A stretch of DNA of 35,062 bases from Bdellovibrionia bacterium (GTDB lineage Bacteria; Bdellovibrionota; Bdellovibrionia; Bdellovibrionales; UBA1609). Positions 1 to 6,923 of this stretch are shown here, piece by piece. The notes under the pieces were generated by a model. The model was given only the letters and a program-made list of their open reading frames with translations, was not told where the DNA came from and ran no database searches. Where the stretch lies: NCBI GenBank assembly GCA_030432925.1, contig JAUILT010000026.1:1-35062 (forward strand), in the 5' to 3' direction. The position numbers were made by a program, and so were the translations under genes. The first letter of the stretch is position 1. Each line of letters begins with the position of its first letter.

Positions 1-609
1 TACTTTGAACTGAGCCAAAACCTCATCAATCATTTCCTGGAAAAGCTCCTTTTCATCCTCTCTCATGGATCGATATGGAGACCCAGAGTCCTTGTACTTG
101 CCTGTAGTAATAGTGAAAAAATCCATCTTTGCCCAATCGTAGAGTCTCTCCATATTGGCAAATTGCATAATTACCCCTATAGAGCCCATCAAGGTTCCTG
201 GATTAACAAAGATTTTATCGGCAGCCACGGCGGCATAGTAGCCACCACTAGCAGCAAGGGCATTACAACTAACGATGACAGGCTTACCTAGCTGCTCGCG
301 CACCTTTTTTAATTCTGAATAAATCTCCTGACTGGGGCCCACCACCCCACCTGGCGAATCTATCTCCACCAAGACACCTTTGATATTTTCATCACCTCGG
401 TATTCTACCAATTGGTCGACAAACTCACCTTGTCCTGTAATTACACCATCCAGCTTGAGAAAAAGAATAGATGGTTGGCTAAGGCTTTGCATTCTGGCTT
501 GAGGGTTGGTCAATGCAACAACCCCAGCTAAAGAAGCTGCAAAGAGTCCCAATATCAGAATTCCAAAAAGGGCAAATCCCCATTGAATGATTTGTGCCAG
601 AGATTTCAT
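1..609 (-). CDS. sppA: Signal peptide peptidase SppA, short 36K type (3' part outside the window)
   Basis: The first 203 residues of a membrane-bound serine peptidase that degrades leftover signal peptides. A hydrophobic segment at about residues 9-33 anchors it, with the catalytic domain expected on the periplasmic side. The nucleophile is Ser121 in ALAASGGYYAA and the likely general base is Lys173 in GKYKDSGSPYR. The 52-residue spacing between them equals that of the Bacillus subtilis enzyme (S147/K199), as I recall it. DSPGGVVGPS and MGSIGVIMQ are also family motifs. The ATG at 609 follows an AGGAG ribosome site. The gene lies just downstream of rpsA but is separated from it by a terminator, so it probably has its own promoter. 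The C-terminus is missing because the window ends there. Confidence 0.93.
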   Translation of the reverse strand, partial: MKSLAQIIQWGFALFGILILGLFAASLAGVVALTNPQARMQSLSQPSILFLKLDGVITGQGEFVDQLVEYRGDENIKGVLVEIDSPGGVVGPSQEIYSELKKVREQLGKPVIVSCNALAASGGYYAAVAADKIFVNPGTLMGSIGVIMQFANMERLYDWAKMDFFTITTGKYKDSGSPYRSMREDEKELFQEMIDEVLAQFKV

Positions 610-640
610 TGAGGTCTCCTTATAATACCGTCAGGTGCGT

Positions 641-670
641 AAAAAGGGACTCTGTCCAGGGTCCCTTTTT
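641..670 (-). terminator. Intrinsic terminator after rpsA
   Basis: A perfect 10-bp inverted repeat (arms 641-650 and 661-670, AAAAAGGGAC/GTCCCTTTTT) with a 10-nt loop lies between the rpsA stop and the sppA start. Read on the minus strand it gives a GC-rich stem base followed by a U run, as expected for rho-independent termination. The A/T tails on both sides could make it bidirectional, but only rpsA transcription enters it. Confidence 0.8.
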
Positions 671-697
671 CGAAGTTCCAATTTCAAGTTTGAAGTA

Positions 698-2554
698 TTA
701 ACCTTCGTCAGAAGTTGTGGGGAAAGACTGCTGAGAAGCGTCGTCATCCAGAGAGGCTTTTAATGTCTCTCCAAATAGATCTCCCAGACTCGTCTTAGAA
801 GTGGCTGTAGCCTTCTTCACGTACTCGTCCACATTTTCTTGATTCTCTCTCAGAGTCACGAGTTTAGCACTCAAACCAATCTTACGGGCGTCCTTATCAA
901 TAGTGATAATCTCTGCCTTAATCGAGTCTCCCACCTGAACAACATCTTCTGGTTTATCAATACGTTTCGTCGATAGTTCTGAGATGTGAATCAGTCCCTC
1001 AATATCAGACTCCAACTCCACAAAAACACCAAAGTCAGCTGTCTTGGTGACTTTGACTTCACGCTGAGAACCAATGGGGTATTTGCCTTCAATATCAGCC
1101 CAAGGATCCGCTTCCAATTGCTTGATCCCCAACGAGAACCTCTCGTTTTCGATATCTACGCCGAGAACAACAGCACGAATATTGTCTCCCTTACCATACA
1201 TTTCAGAAGGGTGGTTGATTCGTTTCGTCCAGGAGAAGTCCGAGATATGGATCAGGCCGTCAATACCATCTTCCACACCAATGAACACACCAAAATCGGT
1301 GATGTTCTTCACTTCACCCTCAATAATGGTTCCAGGAGGATAGGTATTTTTCAGTTCCACCCAAGGGTTTTCTTCCAACTGCTTCATACCCAGGCTGATT
1401 CTACGGTTTTCCTTATCGATCTCCAAGACCTGAACATCAACTGTGTCACCCACTTTAACCACTTGAGATGGGTGCTTCACACGCTTAGTCCAAGACATCT
1501 CAGAAACGTGAATTAAACCTTCGATACCTTCGGCTAACTCAACAAAAGCTCCGTAATCAGCCAAGCTAACAACCTCACCCTGAAGTTTCTTACCCACCTG
1601 GAACTCTGCATCCACATTCTCCCAAGGATCATTCTTTTGCTGCTTTAGCCCCAAGCTCACACGCTCTTTTTCCTGATCAAACTTCAGAACTTTCACATCA
1701 ATTTCGTCACCCACATTGAGGATTTCAGAAGGATGCTTTACACGCCCCCAGCTCATGTCAGTGATGTGCAGAAGTCCATCCATACCACCAAGATCAATAA
1801 AGGCACCGTAGTCAGTGATATTTTTAACAATACCCTTAACTACAGAACCTTCGGCCATTTGATCCAAGGTTTGTGATCTCAAGGATTCACGCTCCTCTTC
1901 GAGAAGAGCTCTTCTAGACAAAACAATGTTGCCTCTCTTTTTGTTGAACTTGATCACTTTAAACTTGTACTGCTTACCAATAAAAGAGTCCATGTTACGG
2001 ACAGGGCGCAGATCAATTTGACTTCCAGGCAAGAAGGCTTTTACACCAATATCAACACTCAGGCCACCTTTGACCTTGGCGATGATGGTTCCTTCAATGA
2101 CCTCTTCGTTTTCAGCAGCCCTGGAAATATCATTCCAGGCTCTCAGCATGTCGGCCTTGTCCTTGGACAGGACGACCATGCCATTTTCATTTTCAATTCT
2201 GTCGATGTAGACTTCTACCTCGGCCCCCACTTCCACGGAAGTTTTACCTTCAACAACGCGGAATTCAGAGATGGGAATGAGCCCTTCACTCTTATAGTTA
2301 ATGTCCACTAAAACGTAGTCATCCTGAACCTCTACAACGGTTCCATTAACTACATCACCGACTTTATGGTCTCTTTTGTCTAGAGACTCCTCAAAAAGGT
2401 TAGCAAAGCTCTCAGACTTCGCCAGCTCTTCGCTTCCAAAAGATCCGGGGTTTGCTGGGACGTCTTTGTCTCCCTCGTCAAGTTGTGCGAGGACCTGCTC
2501 TTTTGCGATTTGTGCTTTGCTTTTAGTTTTTGCCATATTCTCCACCGTGTTCAA
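698..2554 (-). CDS. rpsA: 30S ribosomal protein S1
   Basis: Ribosomal protein S1, which binds mRNA and helps it dock on the 30S subunit. Six S1 (OB-fold) repeats are visible at roughly residues 64-130, 150-218, 235-305, 320-392, 405-479 and 492-562. The last four carry the typical D(Y/F)G(A/V)F and (I/L)(H/L)(I/V)(S/T)(E/D) signatures. At 618 aa it is longer than the E. coli protein (557 aa) because of a charged N-terminal extension and an acidic, Ser-rich tail. The chosen start is TTG at 2554, because a perfect AGGAGGTAA site sits 6 nt upstream. An ATG six codons later (2536, MAKTKSK) has only a weak GGAG. The usual neighbour cmk lies upstream but is separated by an inserted block. A promoter and a structured leader precede the gene. 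Confidence 0.97.
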   Translation of the reverse strand: MNTVENMAKTKSKAQIAKEQVLAQLDEGDKDVPANPGSFGSEELAKSESFANLFEESLDKRDHKVGDVVNGTVVEVQDDYVLVDINYKSEGLIPISEFRVVEGKTSVEVGAEVEVYIDRIENENGMVVLSKDKADMLRAWNDISRAAENEEVIEGTIIAKVKGGLSVDIGVKAFLPGSQIDLRPVRNMDSFIGKQYKFKVIKFNKKRGNIVLSRRALLEEERESLRSQTLDQMAEGSVVKGIVKNITDYGAFIDLGGMDGLLHITDMSWGRVKHPSEILNVGDEIDVKVLKFDQEKERVSLGLKQQKNDPWENVDAEFQVGKKLQGEVVSLADYGAFVELAEGIEGLIHVSEMSWTKRVKHPSQVVKVGDTVDVQVLEIDKENRRISLGMKQLEENPWVELKNTYPPGTIIEGEVKNITDFGVFIGVEDGIDGLIHISDFSWTKRINHPSEMYGKGDNIRAVVLGVDIENERFSLGIKQLEADPWADIEGKYPIGSQREVKVTKTADFGVFVELESDIEGLIHISELSTKRIDKPEDVVQVGDSIKAEIITIDKDARKIGLSAKLVTLRENQENVDEYVKKATATSKTSLGDLFGETLKASLDDDASQQSFPTTSDEG

Positions 2555-2560
2555 AAATTA

Positions 2561-2609
2561 CCTCCTCTTGGATTTACTACCCGGTAAAGTAGAAATCCGC
2601 TTGGATTTC
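2561..2609 (-). promoter_or_regulatory. rpsA leader with two mutually exclusive hairpins and strong SD
   Basis: In the rpsA 5' leader (minus strand) the 9-mer AAATCCAAG occurs twice (2608-2600 and 2575-2567). GGATTT (2598-2593) lies between the copies. GGATTT can pair with the first copy (7-bp hairpin, arms 2592-2598/2603-2609) or with the second copy, which lies 3 nt before the Shine-Dalgarno AGGAGG (2566-2561). The second pairing would crowd the ribosome site. This is seen directly in sequence. A role in translational autoregulation by S1 is inference. Confidence 0.4.
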
Positions 2610-2620
2610 CTAAAGAAGGG

Positions 2621-2761
2621 ATGTTTGATTTTCTTCAGGAACCTACGGTTATAGAGGCTAAACGCTTAAAGTCAAAAGGAAATTACACTTTGGGCCAAAT
2701 CCATGGAGAAGTCCTGACACAAAGACAGGCTCACCGCCTCAAGCTTCTTCATAAAAAGTAA
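2621..2761 (+). CDS. Possible 46-aa small protein (doubtful)
   Basis: An ATG-started frame of 46 codons lies between rpsA and the kinase gene, on the opposite strand to both. It begins MFDFLQEP and ends in a basic helix (QRQAHRLKLLHKK). Residue composition looks protein-like. However, the AGAAGGG upstream abuts the ATG with no spacer, and the frame overlaps the predicted rpsA promoter. I do not recognise a family. The remainder of this gap (2762-2842) shows nothing notable. Confidence 0.25.
   Translation: MFDFLQEPTVIEAKRLKSKGNYTLGQIHGEVLTQRQAHRLKLLHKK
2648..2675 (-). promoter_or_regulatory. Predicted rpsA promoter
   Basis: On the minus strand, -35 TTGACT (2675-2670), a 16-bp spacer and -10 TATAAC (2653-2648) form a good sigma-70-like promoter. 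Transcription would start near 2641, giving a leader of about 85 nt before the TTG start of rpsA. No other strong promoter is visible between the kinase gene and rpsA. Confidence 0.6.
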
Positions 2762-2842
2762 GCATTCTCAATAGATATCGGTGAGTTACAAATTTCACCC
2801 CAGAATACTTAAAAATATTGAAGATCAAAGGCAGCCTCTTTT

Positions 2843-4078
2843 TCAGGCCGCCCACTTCTTCTCGCGAATTTCTGGAAGTTCTATAATAAAAGTCACTCCC
2901 GATGGCTCTGAGTCTTCAATTCGAATGGACCCCTTGTGCTCAGCCACAATACTGTGAACCAAAGACAGCCCGATACCTGTACCTTTATTGACGTCCTTAG
3001 TGGTAAAAAAGGGCTCGAACACTCTTTCTTTAAGCTCCTGAGGAATTCCAGGGCCATTGTCATGAACATGCAATCGGATCCTCTCCCCTTCTTTTTCCAA
3101 ACGAATCCCAATGTGCCTCTCCTCTTGCTCTGAGGTGGCATCTTTAGCATTCGCGATCAAGTTAATAAGAACCTGTTGAATCTTACCCCGATTGCCCTGA
3201 ATGATTACTTTTTGGACCCGATTGAAATCAAAAACTATATTCACCCCCTCTTTATGGTAAATTCCAAGTAGCATAGAAATGGTTTCATCGATGGTTTCCA
3301 CAAGATCAAAGTGTGAAATAATGTCCTTATCTACACGGGAGAAGTTTTTAAGCCCTTTGACGATCTTAGCAATTCGCTCCGTAGAGGTATCAATTTTTTT
3401 TACGACTTCCAATATTCTCTGCTTGTCCCAAGTTTTCTGATCTAAGTTCTTGCCTAATAAGTTTACAAAACCGTTGATGATGGTTAAGGGGTTATTGATT
3501 TCGTGAGCTACACCTGCCGCAAGCTCGCCAATAGCAGCTAATTTAGCATTGTGGTGGGTCATTTTTCTCTGCCTGGAAAGCTCTTCAGAGTGCTGAAACT
3601 CTTCTGTTCTATCCCAGCAAGTCCCTATTATTCGCTTGGCTATTCCCTCACTACTGTAAATGATCTGACCGGCTACTTTTAGATACCGAAGCCTACCATC
3701 AAGCCGAAGAATACGAAGTTCTGACTGGAACTTGTTTTTTTTGCTTTCAATCAGCTGTCCGACCTCCTTCCTTACTCGATCACTGTCTTCTGGATGTATA
3801 GATCTTTCAAAAATCAATTTTCCTGACATGGTCGTATTGGGTTTTTCTCCAAAAATATGAAACATCTCCTCATCCCATAACAAAGAGTCATCCACTAAGG
3901 ACCGGTCAAACACACCCATACCTGTAGCCTCTAAAGCCAGCTTGAGCCGACCATTGGAGTCCTCGAGAAGACGGATTGACCTCTGTAAAGCCACCTCCTG
4001 ACGCTTCAGCATCGTAAGGTCCTGCACGATTTGCTGGATTTCATTGGCTGGAATGGAGGCCTTCTTCTTCTTCTTCAT
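2843..4078 (-). CDS. Soluble PAS-domain sensor histidine kinase
   Basis: A 411-aa kinase with no transmembrane segment, so probably a cytoplasmic sensor. Order of domains: Lys-rich start and coiled coil (about 1-45), PAS fold with PAC-like end (about 45-160), HisKA dimerisation domain with phospho-acceptor His192 in AAGVAHEINNPL, and HATPase_c (about 265-405). The ATPase domain has the N-box NLIANAKDA, G1 box DNGPGIP, F box EPFFTTK and G2 box GTGIGLSL. No response-regulator gene is adjacent, so its partner is unknown. The ATG at 4078 has no obvious ribosome site. The only SD-like AGGAG, about 40 nt upstream, is inside a hairpin. The gene sits between cmk and rpsA, normally neighbours, and lies downstream of a candidate RNA whose terminator would attenuate read-through into it. 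Confidence 0.92.
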   Translation of the reverse strand: MKKKKKASIPANEIQQIVQDLTMLKRQEVALQRSIRLLEDSNGRLKLALEATGMGVFDRSLVDDSLLWDEEMFHIFGEKPNTTMSGKLIFERSIHPEDSDRVRKEVGQLIESKKNKFQSELRILRLDGRLRYLKVAGQIIYSSEGIAKRIIGTCWDRTEEFQHSEELSRQRKMTHHNAKLAAIGELAAGVAHEINNPLTIINGFVNLLGKNLDQKTWDKQRILEVVKKIDTSTERIAKIVKGLKNFSRVDKDIISHFDLVETIDETISMLLGIYHKEGVNIVFDFNRVQKVIIQGNRGKIQQVLINLIANAKDATSEQEERHIGIRLEKEGERIRLHVHDNGPGIPQELKERVFEPFFTTKDVNKGTGIGLSLVHSIVAEHKGSIRIEDSEPSGVTFIIELPEIREKKWAA

Positions 4079-4087
4079 GTTTCAGTT

Positions 4088-4129
4088 ATCGACTTATTAG
4101 AACAGGAGGTGGACTCTCCTTTGGTCGAT
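4088..4129 (-). promoter_or_regulatory. Nested hairpin in the kinase leader
   Basis: Outer arms ATCGAC/GTCGAT (4088-4093 and 4124-4129) enclose inner arms AGGAG/CTCCT (4104-4108 and 4116-4120). On the minus-strand RNA the inner stem would sequester the only SD-like AGGAG upstream of the kinase ATG. That SD is far from the start codon, so the role is uncertain. Confidence 0.3.
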
Positions 4130-4149
4130 TTTTAAAGTTAAGAATCTAT

Positions 4150-4185
4150 AAAAAAGGCCTTCACCTATCATTACGGGTGAAGGCC
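4150..4185 (-). terminator. Strong intrinsic terminator upstream of the kinase gene
   Basis: A perfect 10-bp stem GGCCTTCACC/GGTGAAGGCC (arms 4156-4165 and 4176-4185) with a 10-nt loop is followed, on the minus strand, by six U (4155-4150). It ends a transcript that starts further right and is not preceded by any minus-strand coding gene. It therefore points to a non-coding RNA or an attenuated leader. Confidence 0.8.
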
Positions 4186-4332
4186 CTATCCCCTTATATC
4201 GAAAGGGTCTTGAGCACCCCATAGACCGGCTCGTCTCCCCAACGTCCGGCACTTAACTTAAGTCCTTCTCAAATAGGCCGACAAAAAATGTCTGCCAATC
4301 TTCCCTTAATGAGCCCCCTCAAGGCATTTATA
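4150..4332 (-). ncRNA. Candidate structured RNA (class unknown), sRNA or attenuator leader
   Basis: No protein is encoded here on the minus strand, yet it ends in a strong intrinsic terminator and is rich in pairing. CUUGAG (4323-4318) pairs with CUCAAG (4214-4209), and GGCUC (4315-4311) with GAGCC (4232-4228), closing a domain of about 115 nt. Inside is a hairpin GGC-GACA/TGTC-GCC (arms 4276-4283 and 4289-4296, A5 loop, one mismatch). A CCCTT/AAGGG hairpin (4191-4207) precedes the terminator. An AT-rich TATAAA (4333-4328) could be the -10. I compared by eye with 6S, SRP RNA, tmRNA, RNase P and c-di-GMP-I riboswitch signatures and recognised none. The 5' end is a guess. Confidence 0.45.
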
Positions 4333-4370
4333 AAATACTGTTTTTTAACGATAAAAACGAGAGTACCTAA

Positions 4371-4436
4371 TGACAAATAAGAAAGGTTTTTGTCAAAACC
4401 AAGGGATTTTTTGACAACTTCAAGGTCATGTTGTCA
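4371..4436. promoter_or_regulatory. Four phased TGTCA operator-like sites
   Basis: The core TGTCA (or its complement TGACA) occurs at 4371-4375, 4391-4395, 4412-4416 and 4432-4436. Centre spacings are 20, 21 and 20 bp, and orientation alternates, so adjacent copies form inverted repeats. The middle pair extends to 9-bp perfect arms TTGTCAAAA/TTTTGACAA (4390-4398 and 4409-4417). Even two-turn spacing on one helix face is typical of cooperative repressor binding. The array lies between the TetR gene and the divergent candidate RNA, and the last copy covers the first TetR codons. TTGACA (4411-4416), 17 bp and TCAAAT (4434-4439) could be the promoter of a leaderless message starting at the ATG at 4446. 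Confidence 0.6.
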
Positions 4437-5000
4437 AATAACTCAATGTGCGCTAGGCAAACCCACGAAAAAGATCAAACCTACTGGAAAGTTCTTAGTG
4501 CGGCCATTGAGCTGGACTTCAAAAAGGGTCACTTAAAGTGGACTCTTTCTGAACTTTCCAGAAAGTCCAAGGTCACCCGCTCTCTCATCTACTACTATTT
4601 TGGCCGTTCAAAAATGTCGATCCTAGACGAAGCCATAAAAATTATTGGCGATGAGCTTGTTGGACTGAATGAGGAACGTATGGCTCTTTGGAAAAGTGGA
4701 AAATTTGTGGAATCCCTTCTTGCCGCCCGCTTCTTTCATACTAAGGCCCCTTTTATTTCGTCGTTTGTCATGGCCCATGTCCATGCGGAAAATCCTGTTG
4801 GTGAGCGACTGAGAGACATCGAACAAATGTTTATAAGCAAGATTCAAAACTTCTTTCCAAAACTCTCCCAACCAGAAGTGGAAGCTGTCTATGCCATATA
4901 TTGGGGGGCTGTATTCTGTCCGATTGGAGATGAAAGTTCTATGAGGCTCATTATGCAAGCCTTGGATTTGTCATTTTTTAAAACCACTGAAAATCAGTGA
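4428..5000 (+). CDS. TetR/AcrR-family transcriptional regulator
   Basis: A 190-aa protein with a TetR-type N-terminal helix-turn-helix at about residues 38-66, including SRKSKVTRSLIYYYFGRSK, which matches the family pattern of recognition helix then YY-F. The C-terminal ligand-binding and dimerisation half (about 75-190) is helical and not recognisable. ATG 4428 has AAGG only 2 nt away. ATG 4446 (codon 7) is a serious alternative because the upstream operator array runs through 4436. The operator pattern suggests autoregulation. It is the only plus-strand gene in the hisC-cmk-rpsA block and overlaps the 3' end of cmk by 30 bp tail to tail. The ligand is unknown. Confidence 0.85.
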   Translation: MLSNNSMCARQTHEKDQTYWKVLSAAIELDFKKGHLKWTLSELSRKSKVTRSLIYYYFGRSKMSILDEAIKIIGDELVGLNEERMALWKSGKFVESLLAARFFHTKAPFISSFVMAHVHAENPVGERLRDIEQMFISKIQNFFPKLSQPEVEAVYAIYWGAVFCPIGDESSMRLIMQALDLSFFKTTENQ

Positions 5001-5633
5001 TTTGACCTTTTCCACGACCTGATTCAAATCCAAAGTGCTGGTATCAATCACATGGGCCTGTTCAGGAACTTGAAGAGGAGATGCCTTACGAGTCGTATCC
5101 TGGTGATCCCTCTCAGCTTGGGCTTTTGCTGTTTCTTCTACGGAGATACCCTCTTCTGCTGCACGCCTTTGAGCTCGAGCTTCAGATCGTGCCGTCAAAT
5201 AAATTTTTAATGAGGCTTCTGGAAACACAACAGTTCCACAATCACGCCCCTCAGCGACCAACCAACTCTTGTCATTAGCACAAGCCCTTTGCGCAGCAAG
5301 TAGGCTTTCTCTCACCTTGGGGTAAAGGCTCAACTGACTTGCTGCAGAACCCACTTCTTCTTTATAGATGTTGTCAGTCACTTCTTTGTTGTCAAAAAAG
5401 ACCTTCGTCCGCTCTTCAGAAAGGATAACACCCCAACAGTCTGATAGAGCCAGCTCGCTCAGCTCCGACTCATTACTAAGGTCTGCGCCAGAAACCTGAG
5501 CTACGTAGGCGAGGCCACGATAAAACGCACCGGTGGAAACCCATTTCCAACCCATGGACTTTGCCAGCTCACGACTGACAGAGGATTTTCCTGACGCAGC
5601 AGGCCCGTCGATGGTAACCACTTTCAGACTCAT
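4971..5633 (-). CDS. cmk: Cytidylate kinase
   Basis: Phosphorylates CMP and dCMP to the diphosphates in pyrimidine nucleotide recycling. Its 220 aa is the usual length for the bacterial type. The P-loop GPAASGKSS is at residues 10-18. KWVSTGAFYR and EGRDCGTVVFP are the CMP-binding and central motifs, and the LTARSEARAQRR region is the lid. ATG 5633 follows AGGAAAA at a suitable distance. The gene follows hisC on the same strand with a 90-bp gap and no clear terminator, so the two are probably cotranscribed. In many bacteria cmk is directly followed by rpsA. Here about 2.4 kb of other genes intervene. Confidence 0.96.
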   Translation of the reverse strand: MSLKVVTIDGPAASGKSSVSRELAKSMGWKWVSTGAFYRGLAYVAQVSGADLSNESELSELALSDCWGVILSEERTKVFFDNKEVTDNIYKEEVGSAASQLSLYPKVRESLLAAQRACANDKSWLVAEGRDCGTVVFPEASLKIYLTARSEARAQRRAAEEGISVEETAKAQAERDHQDTTRKASPLQVPEQAHVIDTSTLDLNQVVEKVKSLIFSGFKK

Positions 5634-5723
5634 TGAAGTTTTCCTGTCAGAGCTATTGATAATTCACCTTGCAACTCTGAATTTTTGTCTACAGATGTAA
5701 TGATCAACAGTTCCTCATCTTTT

Positions 5724-6848
5724 TTAAAGAGACTTATCGATCTCTTGTAATACCTCTTTCAAAGCAGAAATGGCAGCTCGATTTTCTTCATCAAGACCGA
5801 CACTGAGCCGAATAAAAGTATTTCTGCCCTGTGCCATCACTGGACGAGCAATAACGCCTCGCTTTAGTAGAGCTTGAAATACCTGAGGCCCATCCCTAAA
5901 GGTATCCATCAAAATAAAGTTGGTCTGAGACTCCCAAAATGGAAGCCCCATAGACTTCAGCTCTTCGTAGTAATAATCAAGCCCCTCCCAATTGAGCTGG
6001 CGGACCTTTGCCAAGTACTCATGATCATCCAGCGCCACCAAAGCTCCTGCCTGAGCTAGGCTATTAACATTGAATGGATTTCTCACTCGGTCTATCAGCT
6101 CAATAATTTCTGTTGAAGCCACCAGGTTTCCCACTCGAAGACCAGCAATCCCATACACCTTACTCAATGTCCTCAATAGAGCCACGTTTTTGTAGTCCCT
6201 GAAAAAAGAAAGAGCATTTGGGTAATCCCCAGCACGAACAAATTCCAGATAGGCCTCATCGATAACTATCAATGTGTCTTTTTGATCTTGTACAGCATCA
6301 AGAAAGGATTTTAACTCGTTACTGCTAACATAAGTCCCCGTGGGATTATTGGGGTTAGCAATAAACACAAGACGTATGGGTTCCTTTGAGGTCTGTGCGT
6401 TCACCTTGCTCGCCAGAGCGCTGAGGTTGTATTTTAGGTCCTCTTCCATAGGTACTTCAACAAATCTGGCTCGAGCCGCCAGAGCACACACCCTGTAGGC
6501 TATAAACGCATTGGCAGAAGTAAGAACAGCCTCTCCCGGAGCGCAGAAGACACGAATCAATAGGTCAATCAGTTCATTGGAGCCATTGCCAAAAGTGATT
6601 TGATTGGGCTCTATCTGATAGCGCCTGGAAAAGTTCTGCCGTAGTTCATAAAAGGAGGCATCAGGATATCTATGTAACTGGCCCATAGCCTTCTTAAGAG
6701 CTTCACTCACCATCGGACTGGGTCCTAGGGGGTTTTCATTACTGGCAAGCTTATACACCTTATCCAGCCCCAATTCCCGTCGGGTCTCTTCAATAGGTTT
6801 GCCTGGAACATAGGGCTTCAATTCGAGAATTTCCTTAGATACTTTCAA
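5724..6848 (-). CDS. hisC: Histidinol-phosphate / aromatic aminotransferase (HisC family)
   Basis: PLP-dependent fold-type I aminotransferase of 374 aa. HisC makes histidinol phosphate from imidazole-acetol phosphate, and many HisC proteins also transaminate phenylpyruvate and prephenate-derived keto acids. Landmarks: SNENPLGPSP near the N-terminus, ANPNNPTGT at 164-172, D197 in VIDEAYLEF, Schiff-base Lys230 in RTLSKVYGIAGLRVG, and the C-terminal R-x-S-V region (FIRLSVG). The start is TTG at 6848 with AAAGGA upstream, and the protein then begins in the usual HisC register. No other his genes are present. The neighbouring cmk matches the hisC-tyrA-aroA-cmk order of other bacteria, so an aromatic-amino-acid role is plausible. 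Confidence 0.93.
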   Translation of the reverse strand: MKVSKEILELKPYVPGKPIEETRRELGLDKVYKLASNENPLGPSPMVSEALKKAMGQLHRYPDASFYELRQNFSRRYQIEPNQITFGNGSNELIDLLIRVFCAPGEAVLTSANAFIAYRVCALAARARFVEVPMEEDLKYNLSALASKVNAQTSKEPIRLVFIANPNNPTGTYVSSNELKSFLDAVQDQKDTLIVIDEAYLEFVRAGDYPNALSFFRDYKNVALLRTLSKVYGIAGLRVGNLVASTEIIELIDRVRNPFNVNSLAQAGALVALDDHEYLAKVRQLNWEGLDYYYEELKSMGLPFWESQTNFILMDTFRDGPQVFQALLKRGVIARPVMAQGRNTFIRLSVGLDEENRAAISALKEVLQEIDKSL

Positions 6849-6923
6849 GCGTCATTTCCTTTATTCAATGGTCAATACGGGAATTTTCACTTATTATTAA
6901 CAATTTCATCACAGGGATTCAAG

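Noticed and set aside
986-1516. 176-codon plus-strand frame inside rpsA
   Set aside because: Antisense to repeated S1 domains; the repeats in the frame mirror those domains.
4150-4332. 6S RNA, SRP RNA, tmRNA or c-di-GMP riboswitch
   Set aside because: No conserved signature of any of these could be found by eye, so the RNA is left unclassified.
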